Shown: positions 8,968 to 18,181, numbered from the stretch's first letter. The stretch is 64,000 bases of DNA from Clostridium tertium (GCF_017873245.1 NZ_JAGGJY010000012.1:1-64000); one strand, 5' to 3'. The notes: generated from the letters alone by a model not told the origin. A program made the numbers and translations.

Positions 8968-9741
8968 ATTTATATCAAGTTTTGCAATCATAGGGTAATG
9001 ATCTGAAGGATATTTACCATTTTTGTTATACTCTAATATTTCAGTATCTAAAACTTTAAACTCTTCGGTTACAAATATATAATCTATATGAAGACCTTTT
9101 TTATTTCCTTTAAACTTACTCATAGTAGACATATTATAAATTTCTTTCTTGTGATCTTGTACAGCTATAAATTTTTTACTACTATATTTACCTTCCGAGA
9201 AATTTTTAATGGCTTTACTTGTTGGACTTGCATTAAAATCTCCCATTAGTATAGCTGGATAATTGTCTTTTTCATGTTGTTTATCCATATACTCACCTAT
9301 TTTTTTAAGTCCATATTCCCTAGCCTTTGATAATAAAAAATCTAAATGTGTATTATATACTCTAACTATATTACCATCATTTAATCTTATTAAAGCTGTT
9401 GTGCATATTCTTGGATAAACAGAATACCAAATAGCACTTCCTATTTTTTCAGGATCTTCTGAAAGCCAAAAAGTACTGTATTCTAATATTTTATGTTTCT
9501 TAGAAACTAATATATCATTTCTTTCTATAAAATACTTAAGACTTCTAGGGCTCCCAATTATATTATATCCTGGAGATTCTTTTGAAATATCCTTAAACAT
9601 TTTATTATTTAGCTCTTGAACACCTATTATATCGCAATCATTATTGTTTAATATATCATAAACTATTTCTTTTCTTTTATTCCATCTATTATTTATATCT
9701 AATAAGAAATCTGTCCTTAAGTTAAAGGTCATAACCTTCAT
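8944..9741 (-). CDS. endonuclease/exonuclease/phosphatase family protein
   Basis: A 265-residue protein of the EEP (DNase I/AP endonuclease/sphingomyelinase) fold. All metal and catalytic motifs are present: TFNLRTD, GVQE (Glu about 43), NTHLD, GDFNAS, HIDYIF and the C-terminal SDHYP. There is no signal peptide, so it is probably intracellular. The substrate could be DNA, RNA or a phosphodiester and cannot be told from sequence. It is last in the pyridoxal salvage transcription unit, 27 bp after the S component. Confidence 0.85.
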   Translation of the reverse strand: MKVMTFNLRTDFLLDINNRWNKRKEIVYDILNNNDCDIIGVQELNNKMFKDISKESPGYNIIGSPRSLKYFIERNDILVSKKHKILEYSTFWLSEDPEKIGSAIWYSVYPRICTTALIRLNDGNIVRVYNTHLDFLLSKAREYGLKKIGEYMDKQHEKDNYPAILMGDFNASPTSKAIKNFSEGKYSSKKFIAVQDHKKEIYNMSTMSKFKGNKKGLHIDYIFVTEEFKVLDTEILEYNKNGKYPSDHYPMIAKLDINKNANTSK

Positions 9742-9768
9742 ACTTCTACCTCACGCCATATTCTAAAG

Positions 9769-10284
9769 TTATTTTGCTTCTATAGATAATCTTTGTCTAA
9801 TTTTCACCCTATCTAAAGAATAACCAGCTATTAAAAATATTATACCACTTCCTATAGGTTGCATTATATCTATAAAGAAAGTTGCAAGTGGAGCTACAAA
9901 GCTACCTGATATAACAGCTCCTGCTAAATAATATCCAAACCATCCTACAATACCAGCTATAACTATTGCTAGTACATTTTTTTTACATATTATACTATCT
10001 CTTTTAGAAGTAAAAAATAATACCATTATAGGTTTAATTATTATTGTAGGTAACACCCATATCATTCCACCAGCCAATGCATCTGCAAGTCCAGCTCCTA
10101 TACCCGCTGCAAGCATTGCATATGGAGTAGGTAAAAGTACTGCTGCAAGATATATGAATGTATCTCCTAAATGTACATATCCTCCATTAAATCCTGTTGG
10201 GATATGAATAGATATTGTAATACATATAAAAGCTGCAAATAATGCTGCCAAAACTAAACTTCTTGTTTTAATTTTTGTTTTCAT
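9769..10284 (-). CDS. ECF transporter S component, probably for pyridoxal/pyridoxine (PdxU-like)
   Basis: A 171-residue membrane protein with five to six hydrophobic segments and the S-component-like start TRSLVLAALFAAFICI, then HLGDTFIYLAAVLLP (about 37-51). No ATPase is adjacent, so it must share EcfAA'T as group II ECF systems do. Its start overlaps the end of the pyridoxamine kinase gene by 17 bp. Coupling of an S component to a B6 kinase makes a B6 vitamer the most likely cargo (inference from context). Confidence 0.8.
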   Translation of the reverse strand: MKTKIKTRSLVLAALFAAFICITISIHIPTGFNGGYVHLGDTFIYLAAVLLPTPYAMLAAGIGAGLADALAGGMIWVLPTIIIKPIMVLFFTSKRDSIICKKNVLAIVIAGIVGWFGYYLAGAVISGSFVAPLATFFIDIMQPIGSGIIFLIAGYSLDRVKIRQRLSIEAK

Positions 10285-11110
10285 TTATCAAAATCAACTC
10301 CTTTAAAAATACTTCAAACATTATTCCTTCTTTTGGATTAGTTTTAAATTTAGATGTATAACTAATTGCTTCATATATAAAGTTAGTTGCACTTTTAATT
10401 GCAAAATTTAAATTATGATTATTTAATAATAATCCTATAATAATTGAAGTAAAAATATCCCCTGTTCCGCTATATGATTCATTATTAAAAACTGATTTTA
10501 CTATAAAAAATTCATCTCTTTCTTTATCGTAAGCAAAATTATAAATTTCACTTTCTCTTATTATTCCTGTAATAATAATCTTTTCTGGTCCCATTTGTGC
10601 TAGTTTTTTAGCAATTCTCATAACTTTTTCATTACTTGTATCATACTTTTTATATTCTTCTCCTGTTAATATACATGCTTCTGTTAAATTTGGTGTTACT
10701 ATACTTGCAATAGAAACAAGTTCTTTCATTTTATTACACATATTTTTTGTAAAAGTATCATAAAGTATTCCATTGTCTCCCATAACTGGATCTATAACAA
10801 TTAAAGAATCTTTATTATCTAATACAAAATCTAAAACTATGTCAATTTGCTTTTCAGAACCTAAAAAGCCACTATATATGCAATCAAAGTTTATATTGAG
10901 CTCTTTCCAAACATTTTTATAATTGTTCATTTCATTAGTTATATCTAAAAATGAAAACTTATCAAATTCAGTTTGAGAAGAAAGTATAGCTGTAGGAAAT
11001 GGACAACATTGAACTCCTAAAGTCGATAATATAGGAAGTGCTGCTGTTAGTGAACATCTTCCTATTCCAGATAAATCATTTATTGTAGCTACTTTTTTTA
11101 CCCCATTCAT
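10268..11110 (-). CDS. pyridoxamine/pyridoxal kinase (PdxK/PdxY family)
   Basis: A 280-residue ribokinase-fold kinase. Family signatures are NDLSGIGRCSLTAALP (11-26), which contacts the pyridine ring, DPVMGDNG (about 107-114), TPNLTEA, and the catalytic GTGD of YSGTGDIFTS. It phosphorylates B6 vitamers with ATP. It heads the operon with the S component and the EEP protein. A palindromic site shared with the operon of the MocR regulator at 26785 lies directly upstream of its promoter, which ties the gene to PdxR-type control. The ribosome binding site AGCAGGTG is 5 nt before the ATG. Confidence 0.9.
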   Translation of the reverse strand: MNGVKKVATINDLSGIGRCSLTAALPILSTLGVQCCPFPTAILSSQTEFDKFSFLDITNEMNNYKNVWKELNINFDCIYSGFLGSEKQIDIVLDFVLDNKDSLIVIDPVMGDNGILYDTFTKNMCNKMKELVSIASIVTPNLTEACILTGEEYKKYDTSNEKVMRIAKKLAQMGPEKIIITGIIRESEIYNFAYDKERDEFFIVKSVFNNESYSGTGDIFTSIIIGLLLNNHNLNFAIKSATNFIYEAISYTSKFKTNPKEGIMFEVFLKELILINENKN

Positions 11111-11145
11111 AAGTGCACCTGCTTTTTAATTAAGTTATTTATTTT

Positions 11146-11174
11146 ATAATAATCCAATAATTACATTTTGTCCA
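11146..11174 (-). promoter_or_regulatory. promoter of the pyridoxal salvage operon
   Basis: Minus strand TGGACA (11174-11169), 17 bp, TATTAT (11151-11146). Both boxes deviate from consensus, as expected for an activated promoter. The palindrome 11174-11189 abuts the -35 box. Confidence 0.55.
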
Positions 11175-11189
11175 TTGTACCGATACAAT
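11174..11189. promoter_or_regulatory. candidate PdxR/MocR operator, copy 1
   Basis: ATTGTA-CCGA-TACAAT is a perfect 6+6 inverted repeat with a 4-bp centre, just upstream of the -35 of the kinase promoter. That position fits activation. The only other copy I found is 29127-29142, before the operon containing the MocR gene. Confidence 0.65.
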
Positions 11190-11199
11190 ATTAATTTGC

Positions 11200-11240
11200 A
11201 AAAAAATAGAACTATTTATGCTTAATAGTTCTATTTTTTA
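11200..11240. terminator. terminator of this orientation unclear, A/T flanked on both sides
   Basis: A 16-bp stem AAAAAATAGAACTATT / AATAGTTCTATTTTTT (11201-11216, 11224-11239), 24 bp beyond the htpG stop. It ends the htpG transcript on the minus strand. Confidence 0.85.
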
Positions 11241-11263
11241 TTGATTTCATTTTTAAGATATTA

Positions 11264-13120
11264 CTATAATTCTATTACTTTATTTAATAACTCATTACTT
11301 CTATTAATAAAGTCATTCATTTCTTCAGAACTTAACTCCTTATTAGCTATTAAAGCTAAATCTAAAATATACTGACATATTAAATTAATATCATCCTTTT
11401 TACTTTCAAAGTCTACAGATGCTAGCTTTTTAATTATTGAGTTATTATTATTTATAACTAAAGTTTTTTCTTCCATAAACATATTTGGCATTTCCATTCC
11501 ACCAAACATTTTGCTCATTTCAGCCATTCTTCTTGATTGTTCAGAAACCAATATCATAGCAGGAGTTCCTGAATTTTTTAGATTTTCAACTTTAATATTA
11601 TTTACTTTATTAGAAGTTGCTTCTTTAAATAACTCTTCCAGCTTAGTATTTAACTCTTTTGAATCTTCACTTTCACTATTTTTAAGTGTTTCTGAAATAT
11701 CAGAGTCTATTCTAGTAAATATAACTCCATTTTCTTTTGACTCTAAAAAGCTAATAAAATGGTTATCTATTGAGCAATCTAAAACTACAGCATCTAAATC
11801 CGCTTCCTTAAACATTTTAATATATTGTGATTGTTGCTTTTCATCTGTTACATAAAAGACCTTATTTTCATGTTTATCTTTATTATTTTCTAAATATTCC
11901 TTTAATGTTATATACTCACCATTTAGTCTTCTAAATATAACAATGTCCTTTATTTTATCATAGAAGCTTTCATCTCTCAAACAACCGTACTTAATAAATA
12001 TTTGAATGTCCTTCCAAAAGTTATTAAAGCTTTCTCTTTGATTTTTATATAGTCCAACTAATTTATCTGCAACCTTCTTAACTATATGCTTAGATATTTT
12101 TATAACATCCTTATCTTTTTGAAGAAAACTTCTAGATACATTTAAAGGTAGATCTGGACAATCTATTGTCCCCTTTAATAATAGTAAGAAATCTGGTATA
12201 ACTTCTTTTATGTTATCTGCAACAAAAACTTGATTATTATAAAGTTTTACTTGCCCTTCAGTAGCTTCCAGTTCATATTTAAGTTTAGGAAAATATAATA
12301 TTCCTTTTAGGTTAAATGGATAGTCTACATTTAAATGAATCCAAAATAATGGATCATTAAAATCTCGGAATACCTTTTTGTAAAATTCTTTATATTCTTC
12401 ATCAGTACAATCCTTTGGAGATTTCATCCATAATGGAGTTGTATCATTTAACGGTTTAATATCTTCTTCCTTAACTTCTTTACCTTCTTCTTCTAAATAT
12501 ATTTCTATAGGTAAGAATGAACAATATTTTTCTATTATTTCTCTAACTTTATACAATTCTAAAAATTCATTACTATCATCATCTATAAAAAGAGTTATTG
12601 TTGTTCCTCTCTCTTTTCTATTTAAAGATGGAGATATCTCATATTCTGTACCACCATCACAAATCCAAGTTACTGCTTCTGCTCCTTCTAAATAAGATAA
12701 AGTATCTATCTGAACTCTTTTTGCAACCATGAAAGCAGAGTAGAAACCTAGCCCAAAGTGACCTATTATATCTTTTCCATCTTCCATTTTATCTTTATAT
12801 TTTTCTATAAAATCCTCTGCACCTGAAAATGCAACTTGATTTATATATTTCTTAACTTCATCTTCAGTCATTCCAATTCCATTATCAATAAATTTTAAAG
12901 TATTATTTTCTTTATTTAACGAAACTGTAACCTTATATTTTTCATTTTCATTTCCATTAGTTTCTCCTAAAGAAACTAATCTTTTATATTTGCTTATAGC
13001 ATCGCACCCATTACTAATAAGTTCCCTAATAAATATATCTTTGTCAGAATATAACCACTTCTTTATAATTGGAAAAATATTTTCTGTATGTATTGAAATA
13101 TTCCCTTTATTTTTCTCCAT
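11264..13120 (-). CDS. htpG: Hsp90-family molecular chaperone HtpG
   Basis: An ATP-dependent cytosolic chaperone dimer. The GHKL ATPase domain occupies about residues 1-220 with RELISNGCDA (catalytic Glu), DNGIGMT and GHFGLGFYSAFMV. The middle domain with SRSFLQ (Arg finger region) and the C-terminal dimerisation domain follow. Length (618) is normal for bacterial HtpG. I use the ATG at 13120 because GGAGGG is properly placed; an in-frame TTG two codons earlier is less likely. It is a single-gene unit with its own promoter and terminator. Confidence 0.96.
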   Translation of the reverse strand: MEKNKGNISIHTENIFPIIKKWLYSDKDIFIRELISNGCDAISKYKRLVSLGETNGNENEKYKVTVSLNKENNTLKFIDNGIGMTEDEVKKYINQVAFSGAEDFIEKYKDKMEDGKDIIGHFGLGFYSAFMVAKRVQIDTLSYLEGAEAVTWICDGGTEYEISPSLNRKERGTTITLFIDDDSNEFLELYKVREIIEKYCSFLPIEIYLEEEGKEVKEEDIKPLNDTTPLWMKSPKDCTDEEYKEFYKKVFRDFNDPLFWIHLNVDYPFNLKGILYFPKLKYELEATEGQVKLYNNQVFVADNIKEVIPDFLLLLKGTIDCPDLPLNVSRSFLQKDKDVIKISKHIVKKVADKLVGLYKNQRESFNNFWKDIQIFIKYGCLRDESFYDKIKDIVIFRRLNGEYITLKEYLENNKDKHENKVFYVTDEKQQSQYIKMFKEADLDAVVLDCSIDNHFISFLESKENGVIFTRIDSDISETLKNSESEDSKELNTKLEELFKEATSNKVNNIKVENLKNSGTPAMILVSEQSRRMAEMSKMFGGMEMPNMFMEEKTLVINNNNSIIKKLASVDFESKKDDINLICQYILDLALIANKELSSEEMNDFINRSNELLNKVIEL

Positions 13121-13147
13121 TAACAATCCCTCCTCTTTACCATAATT

Positions 13148-13176
13148 ATTTTATTTAAAAGATACTATTATGTCAA
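13148..13176 (-). promoter_or_regulatory. htpG promoter
   Basis: Perfect TTGACA (13176-13171), 17-bp spacer, TAAAAT (13153-13148) on the minus strand. No CIRCE element is visible nearby. Confidence 0.75.
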
Positions 13177-13232
13177 TATTTACTAAAGCTTGTTTTAGTT
13201 ATTAAAATATCTCTACTAACAATTAATTGAAT

Positions 13233-13266
13233 AAAAACTAATTTTGTAAAACAAAGCTTAGTTTTT
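13233..13266 (+). terminator. orphan hairpin with T-rich tail
   Basis: AAAAACTAA (13233-13241) pairs with TTAGTTTTT (13258-13266), with further TTTG/CAAA pairing inside, followed on the plus strand by CTTTTACTTTC. No plus-strand gene lies upstream, so what it would terminate is unknown. Confidence 0.35.
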
Positions 13267-13363
13267 CTTTTACTTTCTTTGATTTTCATTTAACAAGTTA
13301 TATAAATTTACACCTTAATATAAAAGTCTAAATATATAGTGTTAAGTTTATTATAAAAACATA

Positions 13364-13393
13364 TTGTAAAATAATTCCTAGAGGCTATATAAT
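13364..13393 (+). promoter_or_regulatory. promoter for the small membrane protein gene
   Basis: TTGTAA (13364-13369), 18 bp, TATAAT (13388-13393). Initiation would fall near 13400, which excludes the ATG at 13403 as a leadered start and supports the TTG at 13439. Confidence 0.5.
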
Positions 13394-13438
13394 ATTAATA
13401 TAATGAATTATCTATTAATTTGTAAAGAAGGTTTTATT

Positions 13439-13720
13439 TTGAAAAAGCTTATTCTTAATACTTTATCTTGGATATTAGTTGTATCTTTATTGTCTTTTTA
13501 CCTACATAATACTTTAAATTTTCCTTTAATTAATTATATTTTTATATTAGGAATATCCCTTATAGCTTTGGGTATTATAGCTATTATACGCCCTATACTC
13601 CAAAAATCTAAATTAAATAATTCAATTAAAAATACTATCAATTTTAGAATTATTGAAAGTAATAGTATCTCCATTTGTTTAGCAGGAGTAATTTCCTTAT
13701 TGGCTTGTATTTTATTGTAA
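13439..13720 (+). CDS. small hydrophobic membrane protein, unknown function
   Basis: About 93 residues with three predicted membrane segments (roughly 5-22, 27-47 and 75-92) separated by a short basic loop (RPILQKSKLNNSIKN). I start it at the TTG at 13439 because AAGAAGG lies 8 nt upstream; an in-frame ATG at 13403 would add 12 residues but has no ribosome binding site. I do not recognise the family. It is isolated, with htpG divergent upstream and an inverted-repeat element downstream. Confidence 0.55.
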   Translation: MKKLILNTLSWILVVSLLSFYLHNTLNFPLINYIFILGISLIALGIIAIIRPILQKSKLNNSIKNTINFRIIESNSISICLAGVISLLACILL

Positions 13721-13747
13721 TCTAAAAATAGATCTATAGCTCAATTG

Positions 13748-13856
13748 AAAATGTAGAATGCATAATAAAAGTAAAAACTATTGAAAATAATTTCAAAATA
13801 ATATAGGCTTCAGTATTTCATCCTTAAATACACTGGAAATTTTGCATTCTACATTT
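13748..13856. repeat. inverted-repeat element (possible MITE remnant or long terminator)
   Basis: AAATGTAGAATGCA (13748-13761) is repeated inverted as TGCATTCTACATTT (13843-13856), 81 bp apart. The interior holds a smaller imperfect hairpin, CAGTATTT ... AAATACACTG. It separates convergent genes ending at 13720 and 13906. It has no protein and no second copy in this window. Confidence 0.5.
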
Positions 13857-13905
13857 TATATTAAAGCACTTTCTTAATAGTAATATTTTTTTAATATTAT
13901 ATGCC

Positions 13906-15318
13906 TTACTCTTCAATTACTTTAATAATATTGTCTTGTACTCCAATTACTTTTAATCTATTTTCAATATATTCTTTAATTATATCAATAGCTTCTTTAG
14001 TAATTTTTTCACCTGCGCAAACTAAAGGAATTCCTGGTGGATATGGAATTATCGACTCTTTAGCTATTTTCCCCAAAGCATTATTTATATCTAAGCTAGT
14101 ACTATTTAAATTAAAAACCTCATAAGGCTCTAATACTTTAACAGGTGATATTTTTGAAAACACTGCATTTTTTTCATTAGTTTTCAACACATTTATATTT
14201 AAATTCTTAATAGCTAAATATAATTTTTCAAAATCCTCTTCTGTATTTGAAGGAGAAAAAATCAGAACTATTCCTCGTGAAAAACTCATTTCAGCTTGTA
14301 TCTTATTAACTCTAAGATAGTCTAAAAGTTTATGACCACTATATCCTTCATTTAAAGTAATTAAATATCTACTTTTATCTATTGTATATTTATTAAATAA
14401 ATTCTCATCACTTATTACACTCACTTTACCTAATAAGTTTATTTTTTCTTTCCACTTTTCTGCTCTTTCTTTTAAGTTACCATAGTCATCTTTTCCGTAA
14501 TTATCTAGATAATATCTAGCATAATCTAATGAAGCCATTATTAAATATGATGGTGATGTAGTCATAAAAGTCTTTACATAAAAATCAATATTTTCTTCAT
14601 TATTATTTACTAATAAATATGCTCCTTGTGTTAAACTAGGTAGTGTTTTATGAGCACTTAATACTACATAATCCCCAAGATTAGCTAGTGACTTTGGTAA
14701 ATCCTTATTTACTACAAAATGAGCACCATGAGCACTATCAATTATTACTTTTAGTCCTTTTTCTTTTAATTCTTTTATTTTATTTTCTATATCGTAAGAT
14801 ATTCCAAAATAATTCGGACTTGTAATTATTATTCCTTTTGGATTAAATGCTTTACTTAAAGCTTCATTTATTTCTTTTTCTCTAGGCGGCAAAAATATTC
14901 CTATATTTTCATCTATTACAGCATCTATATAAACTACCTTAAGTTTTCTTAAAATAAGTCCATTATAAATTGACTTATGGCAGTTTCTTTCTACTAATAC
15001 CTCGTCCCCCTCTTTAAAAGCAGCAAATATTGAAGCTAAATTCCCTGAAGAGCTTCCATTTACAAGAAAGTATGCTTTTTTTACATTATAAGTTTTTGCT
15101 AGAAGCTCCTCCGCTTCCTTTATTACCCCTTCTGGGCAATGTAAATTGTCTAAAGGGTCCACTTCTGTAATATCCAAATCCCCTAGAGTTTCTTTAAACT
15201 TTTTTCCTAATGAATCTCTTAAAAACGCTTTCCCACTTTTATTTCCTGGCATTGATAAAATCAAATTTTCTTCTTTATGATATTTTAATAATTCTTCTAA
15301 TAAAGGTGCTTTACTCAT
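13906..15318 (-). CDS. PLP-dependent Orn/Lys/Arg decarboxylase family protein
   Basis: A 470-residue fold-type I PLP enzyme of the short Gram-positive YaaO/SpeA-like group. Seen: MPGNKSGKAF at 23-32, VNGSSSGN (phosphate binding, about 86-93), IIDSAHGAH with Asp194 contacting the pyridine N, and SAHKTLPS with Lys224 as the Schiff-base lysine. These enzymes decarboxylate arginine, lysine or ornithine to the polyamine precursors; which one cannot be told. The start is the ATG at 15318 behind GGGAG. An open frame extends 39 residues further upstream but lacks a ribosome binding site and homology. Confidence 0.88.
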   Translation of the reverse strand: MSKAPLLEELLKYHKEENLILSMPGNKSGKAFLRDSLGKKFKETLGDLDITEVDPLDNLHCPEGVIKEAEELLAKTYNVKKAYFLVNGSSSGNLASIFAAFKEGDEVLVERNCHKSIYNGLILRKLKVVYIDAVIDENIGIFLPPREKEINEALSKAFNPKGIIITSPNYFGISYDIENKIKELKEKGLKVIIDSAHGAHFVVNKDLPKSLANLGDYVVLSAHKTLPSLTQGAYLLVNNNEENIDFYVKTFMTTSPSYLIMASLDYARYYLDNYGKDDYGNLKERAEKWKEKINLLGKVSVISDENLFNKYTIDKSRYLITLNEGYSGHKLLDYLRVNKIQAEMSFSRGIVLIFSPSNTEEDFEKLYLAIKNLNINVLKTNEKNAVFSKISPVKVLEPYEVFNLNSTSLDINNALGKIAKESIIPYPPGIPLVCAGEKITKEAIDIIKEYIENRLKVIGVQDNIIKVIEE

Positions 15319-15484
15319 TAATATCTCCCTTTTATTTATACTTAAATTATGAATAAAAAATTGTATTATATTTATAAAAAGTAAATATAGCTTTGTTATT
15401 CTTTTCCTTCGTATCAAGTCAAGAGCAATCCACATATATTCACTTACAAACTAATAAATTAAAATAATTATAGATTCAATTATC

Positions 15485-16702
15485 TTAATTGCTTATTACT
15501 TGTATAGATTTATTTTCTAACACTTTTTTAGCTACATCCAAAATATAATTTTTATCTATAGCATCAAGATTATTAAATTCTTCTGAATATATTTTATAAT
15601 CTCCAAACATTGTACTATACGTTGATAATTCTTTTACTAAAATTATATTTTGTTCTTCTCTAAACCATCTCTTTAGTTTCATAGACTTTTTAAAATCAAA
15701 TATATCATCATCACTTATATTTACTTCAAACCTTTCAATTTTATCTATACATTCATTTATTAATTCTAAAGATTTATCTAAATTTTCTTTTGAAGTACTA
15801 TAAGTTATTTTATAAAGCTTTATGTACTTTTCATAAGAAATCTTAGTTAAAATATCATATACAAGTCCATTTTTTGTTCTTAATGTATCGAATAATAATG
15901 AATTAACTCCTTCTCCAAAATACTCATTAAATATTCTTAATGCTTTTATTTCGTTATAGCTTAAATCATCTATTGGAAATATAACTTGAACTTTACATGT
16001 ATTAATTCCCTCTTTAATTTCTTTATAAACTCCAAAGTTAGTCTTATCATAAATTATTTTTTCTTTATTATTTCCATTATACTCAGTACTCCAATTCTCA
16101 AAATAGCTTTCAACTATATTTTTAACTTCTTCAAATTCTAAAGAAGAAACCACTGCTATAGAAGTCTTATCTGGTAAGTAATTATCTTTATAAAATTGTT
16201 TTATATCTTCTAATTTTATTTTTTGTAAATCTTTATTTGTACCTATAATTGGATACTTTATTCTTCTTTCTCTAAAGCTATTTAAAAATAGTTTATCTTC
16301 ACAATATTGCTCTAATTCCTCATCCCACTCTCTTAACTCTTCCTTTATTACATTCATTTCTTCTTCAAATCCCTCAGTTGGAAATATAGGATTTAAAATT
16401 ATATCTGAAAAAAGTTCTACACCTTCTTCAAAATCTTCATTTAACATAGTTCCATAGTAAATAACATATGGAAAGTTTGTCATGGCATTTTGAAATCCAA
16501 AAATTTTACTTAAGTTTTTATTTATTTTTTCCTCATTTCTCTTTCTTGTGCCTTTATAAACCATATGCTCTGTTGCATGAGCAAGTCCTAATAAGTCTTT
16601 TTCTCTACATGCGCCTGCATCTATTGATATAGACATTGATGTTAAATTAGATGTAGTTTTTGTATATATAAGCTTCATCTTATTTTTTAATATAAATTCC
16701 AT
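15485..16702 (-). CDS. M16 family (insulinase-like) zinc peptidase
   Basis: About 405 residues. The inverted zinc motif HxxEH is present as HATEHM (about 42-47 from the chosen start), and the third zinc ligand Glu lies about 77 residues on in KEELREWDEE. The C-terminal half (about 200-405) is the non-catalytic M16 lobe. The ATG at 16702 is preceded by GGAGG. The gene follows the SCIFF maturase on the same strand. M16 peptidases often process radical-SAM modified peptides, so a role in SCIFF processing is possible. A strong terminator separates them, and the family also has housekeeping members. Confidence 0.85.
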   Translation of the reverse strand: MEFILKNKMKLIYTKTTSNLTSMSISIDAGACREKDLLGLAHATEHMVYKGTRKRNEEKINKNLSKIFGFQNAMTNFPYVIYYGTMLNEDFEEGVELFSDIILNPIFPTEGFEEEMNVIKEELREWDEELEQYCEDKLFLNSFRERRIKYPIIGTNKDLQKIKLEDIKQFYKDNYLPDKTSIAVVSSLEFEEVKNIVESYFENWSTEYNGNNKEKIIYDKTNFGVYKEIKEGINTCKVQVIFPIDDLSYNEIKALRIFNEYFGEGVNSLLFDTLRTKNGLVYDILTKISYEKYIKLYKITYSTSKENLDKSLELINECIDKIERFEVNISDDDIFDFKKSMKLKRWFREEQNIILVKELSTYSTMFGDYKIYSEEFNNLDAIDKNYILDVAKKVLENKSIQVISN

Positions 16703-16744
16703 CTTATCCTCCAAAACTTATTTTTTTATTATCATTGTAATATA

Positions 16745-16782
16745 AAAAGTTGGTATTTGAACATAAGCAAATACCAACTTTT
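16745..16782 (-). terminator. terminator of the SCIFF operon
   Basis: A 15-bp perfect stem AAAAGTTGGTATTTG / CAAATACCAACTTTT (16745-16759, 16768-16782), 10 bp beyond the maturase stop. Confidence 0.88.
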
Positions 16783-16792
16783 ATATTTAAAA

Positions 16793-18148
16793 TTATTCTG
16801 CCTTTAAAGCAATTGCACATTCAATTCTCTTCTTTTGCATTTTACAACCAACTTCATAAGGTATTTTCATATCGCCATTGAAGCTAAAGTTATTTGCTTG
16901 ACATCCTCCACTACAATAGAATCTTGCCCAGCAATCTCTACATTTAGGCTTGTTGTATATATGAGCTTTTTTAAATTCTCTTCCAAGGTCTTTATTGTAT
17001 GTATCATCATATATACTTCCAAGTTTAAATTCTTCTTTTCCTACAAATTGATGGCATGGATAAACATCTCCCTGTGGAGTTATTGCAACATATTCAAATC
17101 CTGCTCCACAACCTGAAATTCTTTTATAAACACATGGTCCACCATTTAAATCAACATTAAAATGATAGAAGTTATACTCTCCATTTTGTTCTCTTTTTCT
17201 TCTTGCCATATCTTCATATAATTTATCATAATTTTTCATTATTTCTGGTAAATCTTCTTCTCTTAATGCAAGAGGATGTCCTTTTTCTAAAACCACTGGC
17301 TCTATAGAAACTTCATCAAAGCCTTCATTTACCATAGCCATTACATCTTCAAAGAAATCAGTATTTGCTCTTGTAAATGTTCCTCTAACATAATACATCT
17401 TTCCAGGTGTTCTCTTTTTTATCATCTTCTTTATATTTGGAAGTATGTCATCATAAGATCCACTTCCATCAACTTTTATTCTAACATTATCATTAACACA
17501 TTTTCTACCATCTAATGAAAGTATGATATTTCCCATTTCCTTATCCATGAAATCCATCATATCATCATTTAAAAGAGTAGCATTTGTTGTCATTGTAAAT
17601 CTTATATTTTTCTTCCACTCTTTTTCATTTTCTCTCGCATACTTTATTATTTCTTTTACAGTATCCATGATCATAGTTGGTTCTCCACCAAATAAATCTA
17701 TTTCTATGTTTCTTCTTGGACCACTTCTTTTTACAACATAATCTATTGCCTTTTTAGCAGTTTCTAATGACATGATACCCTTATGTCCATTATATTCTCC
17801 TTCATCTGCAAAGCAATATTTACATCTTAAATTACATCCATGAATTATATTTAGGCAAACTGCCTTTATATAATCTCTATCATCCATTGATCCATGAGCT
17901 ATATCTTCATACTTATCTTCTGAATATAATAGTCCATCTTTTACAAGTTCCATTATTTCATCATAGGCTTCTATAATAGTTTCTTTATCATATTTATCAC
18001 ATAAAAGCTTTAATGTTTCTTCCTTATCCTTCATTCCATCATCATGTACTAAATCATATACTAGCTCGTCTACTATATGAACAGCTCCTGTATTTACATC
18101 TAATACAAAATAATTATCACCTTGTTTAAATTTGTGTATTAAAGACAT
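16793..18148 (-). CDS. scfB: radical SAM SCIFF peptide maturase (thioether-forming)
   Basis: A 451-residue radical SAM enzyme. Residues 1-90 resemble a peptide-recognition (RRE-like) domain. The [4Fe-4S]-SAM motif is CNLRCKYC with Cys105, Cys109 and Cys112. The C-terminal SPASM region carries the auxiliary-cluster cysteines (GCGAGFEYVAITPQGDVYPC, then CRDCWARFYCSGGC). By family knowledge it links Cys thiols of the SCIFF precursor to residues in the same peptide, forming thioethers. The precursor gene is 72 bp upstream on the same strand, separated by an attenuator hairpin. Confidence 0.95.
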   Translation of the reverse strand: MSLIHKFKQGDNYFVLDVNTGAVHIVDELVYDLVHDDGMKDKEETLKLLCDKYDKETIIEAYDEIMELVKDGLLYSEDKYEDIAHGSMDDRDYIKAVCLNIIHGCNLRCKYCFADEGEYNGHKGIMSLETAKKAIDYVVKRSGPRRNIEIDLFGGEPTMIMDTVKEIIKYARENEKEWKKNIRFTMTTNATLLNDDMMDFMDKEMGNIILSLDGRKCVNDNVRIKVDGSGSYDDILPNIKKMIKKRTPGKMYYVRGTFTRANTDFFEDVMAMVNEGFDEVSIEPVVLEKGHPLALREEDLPEIMKNYDKLYEDMARRKREQNGEYNFYHFNVDLNGGPCVYKRISGCGAGFEYVAITPQGDVYPCHQFVGKEEFKLGSIYDDTYNKDLGREFKKAHIYNKPKCRDCWARFYCSGGCQANNFSFNGDMKIPYEVGCKMQKKRIECAIALKAE

Positions 18149-18181
18149 TTTCTATCCCTCCAAAAGCTTTGCTTAACATAA

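Noticed and set aside
13906..15435. long 509-codon version of the decarboxylase
   Set aside because: The first 39 codons have no ribosome binding site and no family similarity. GGGAG and MSKAPLLEEL mark the start at 15318.
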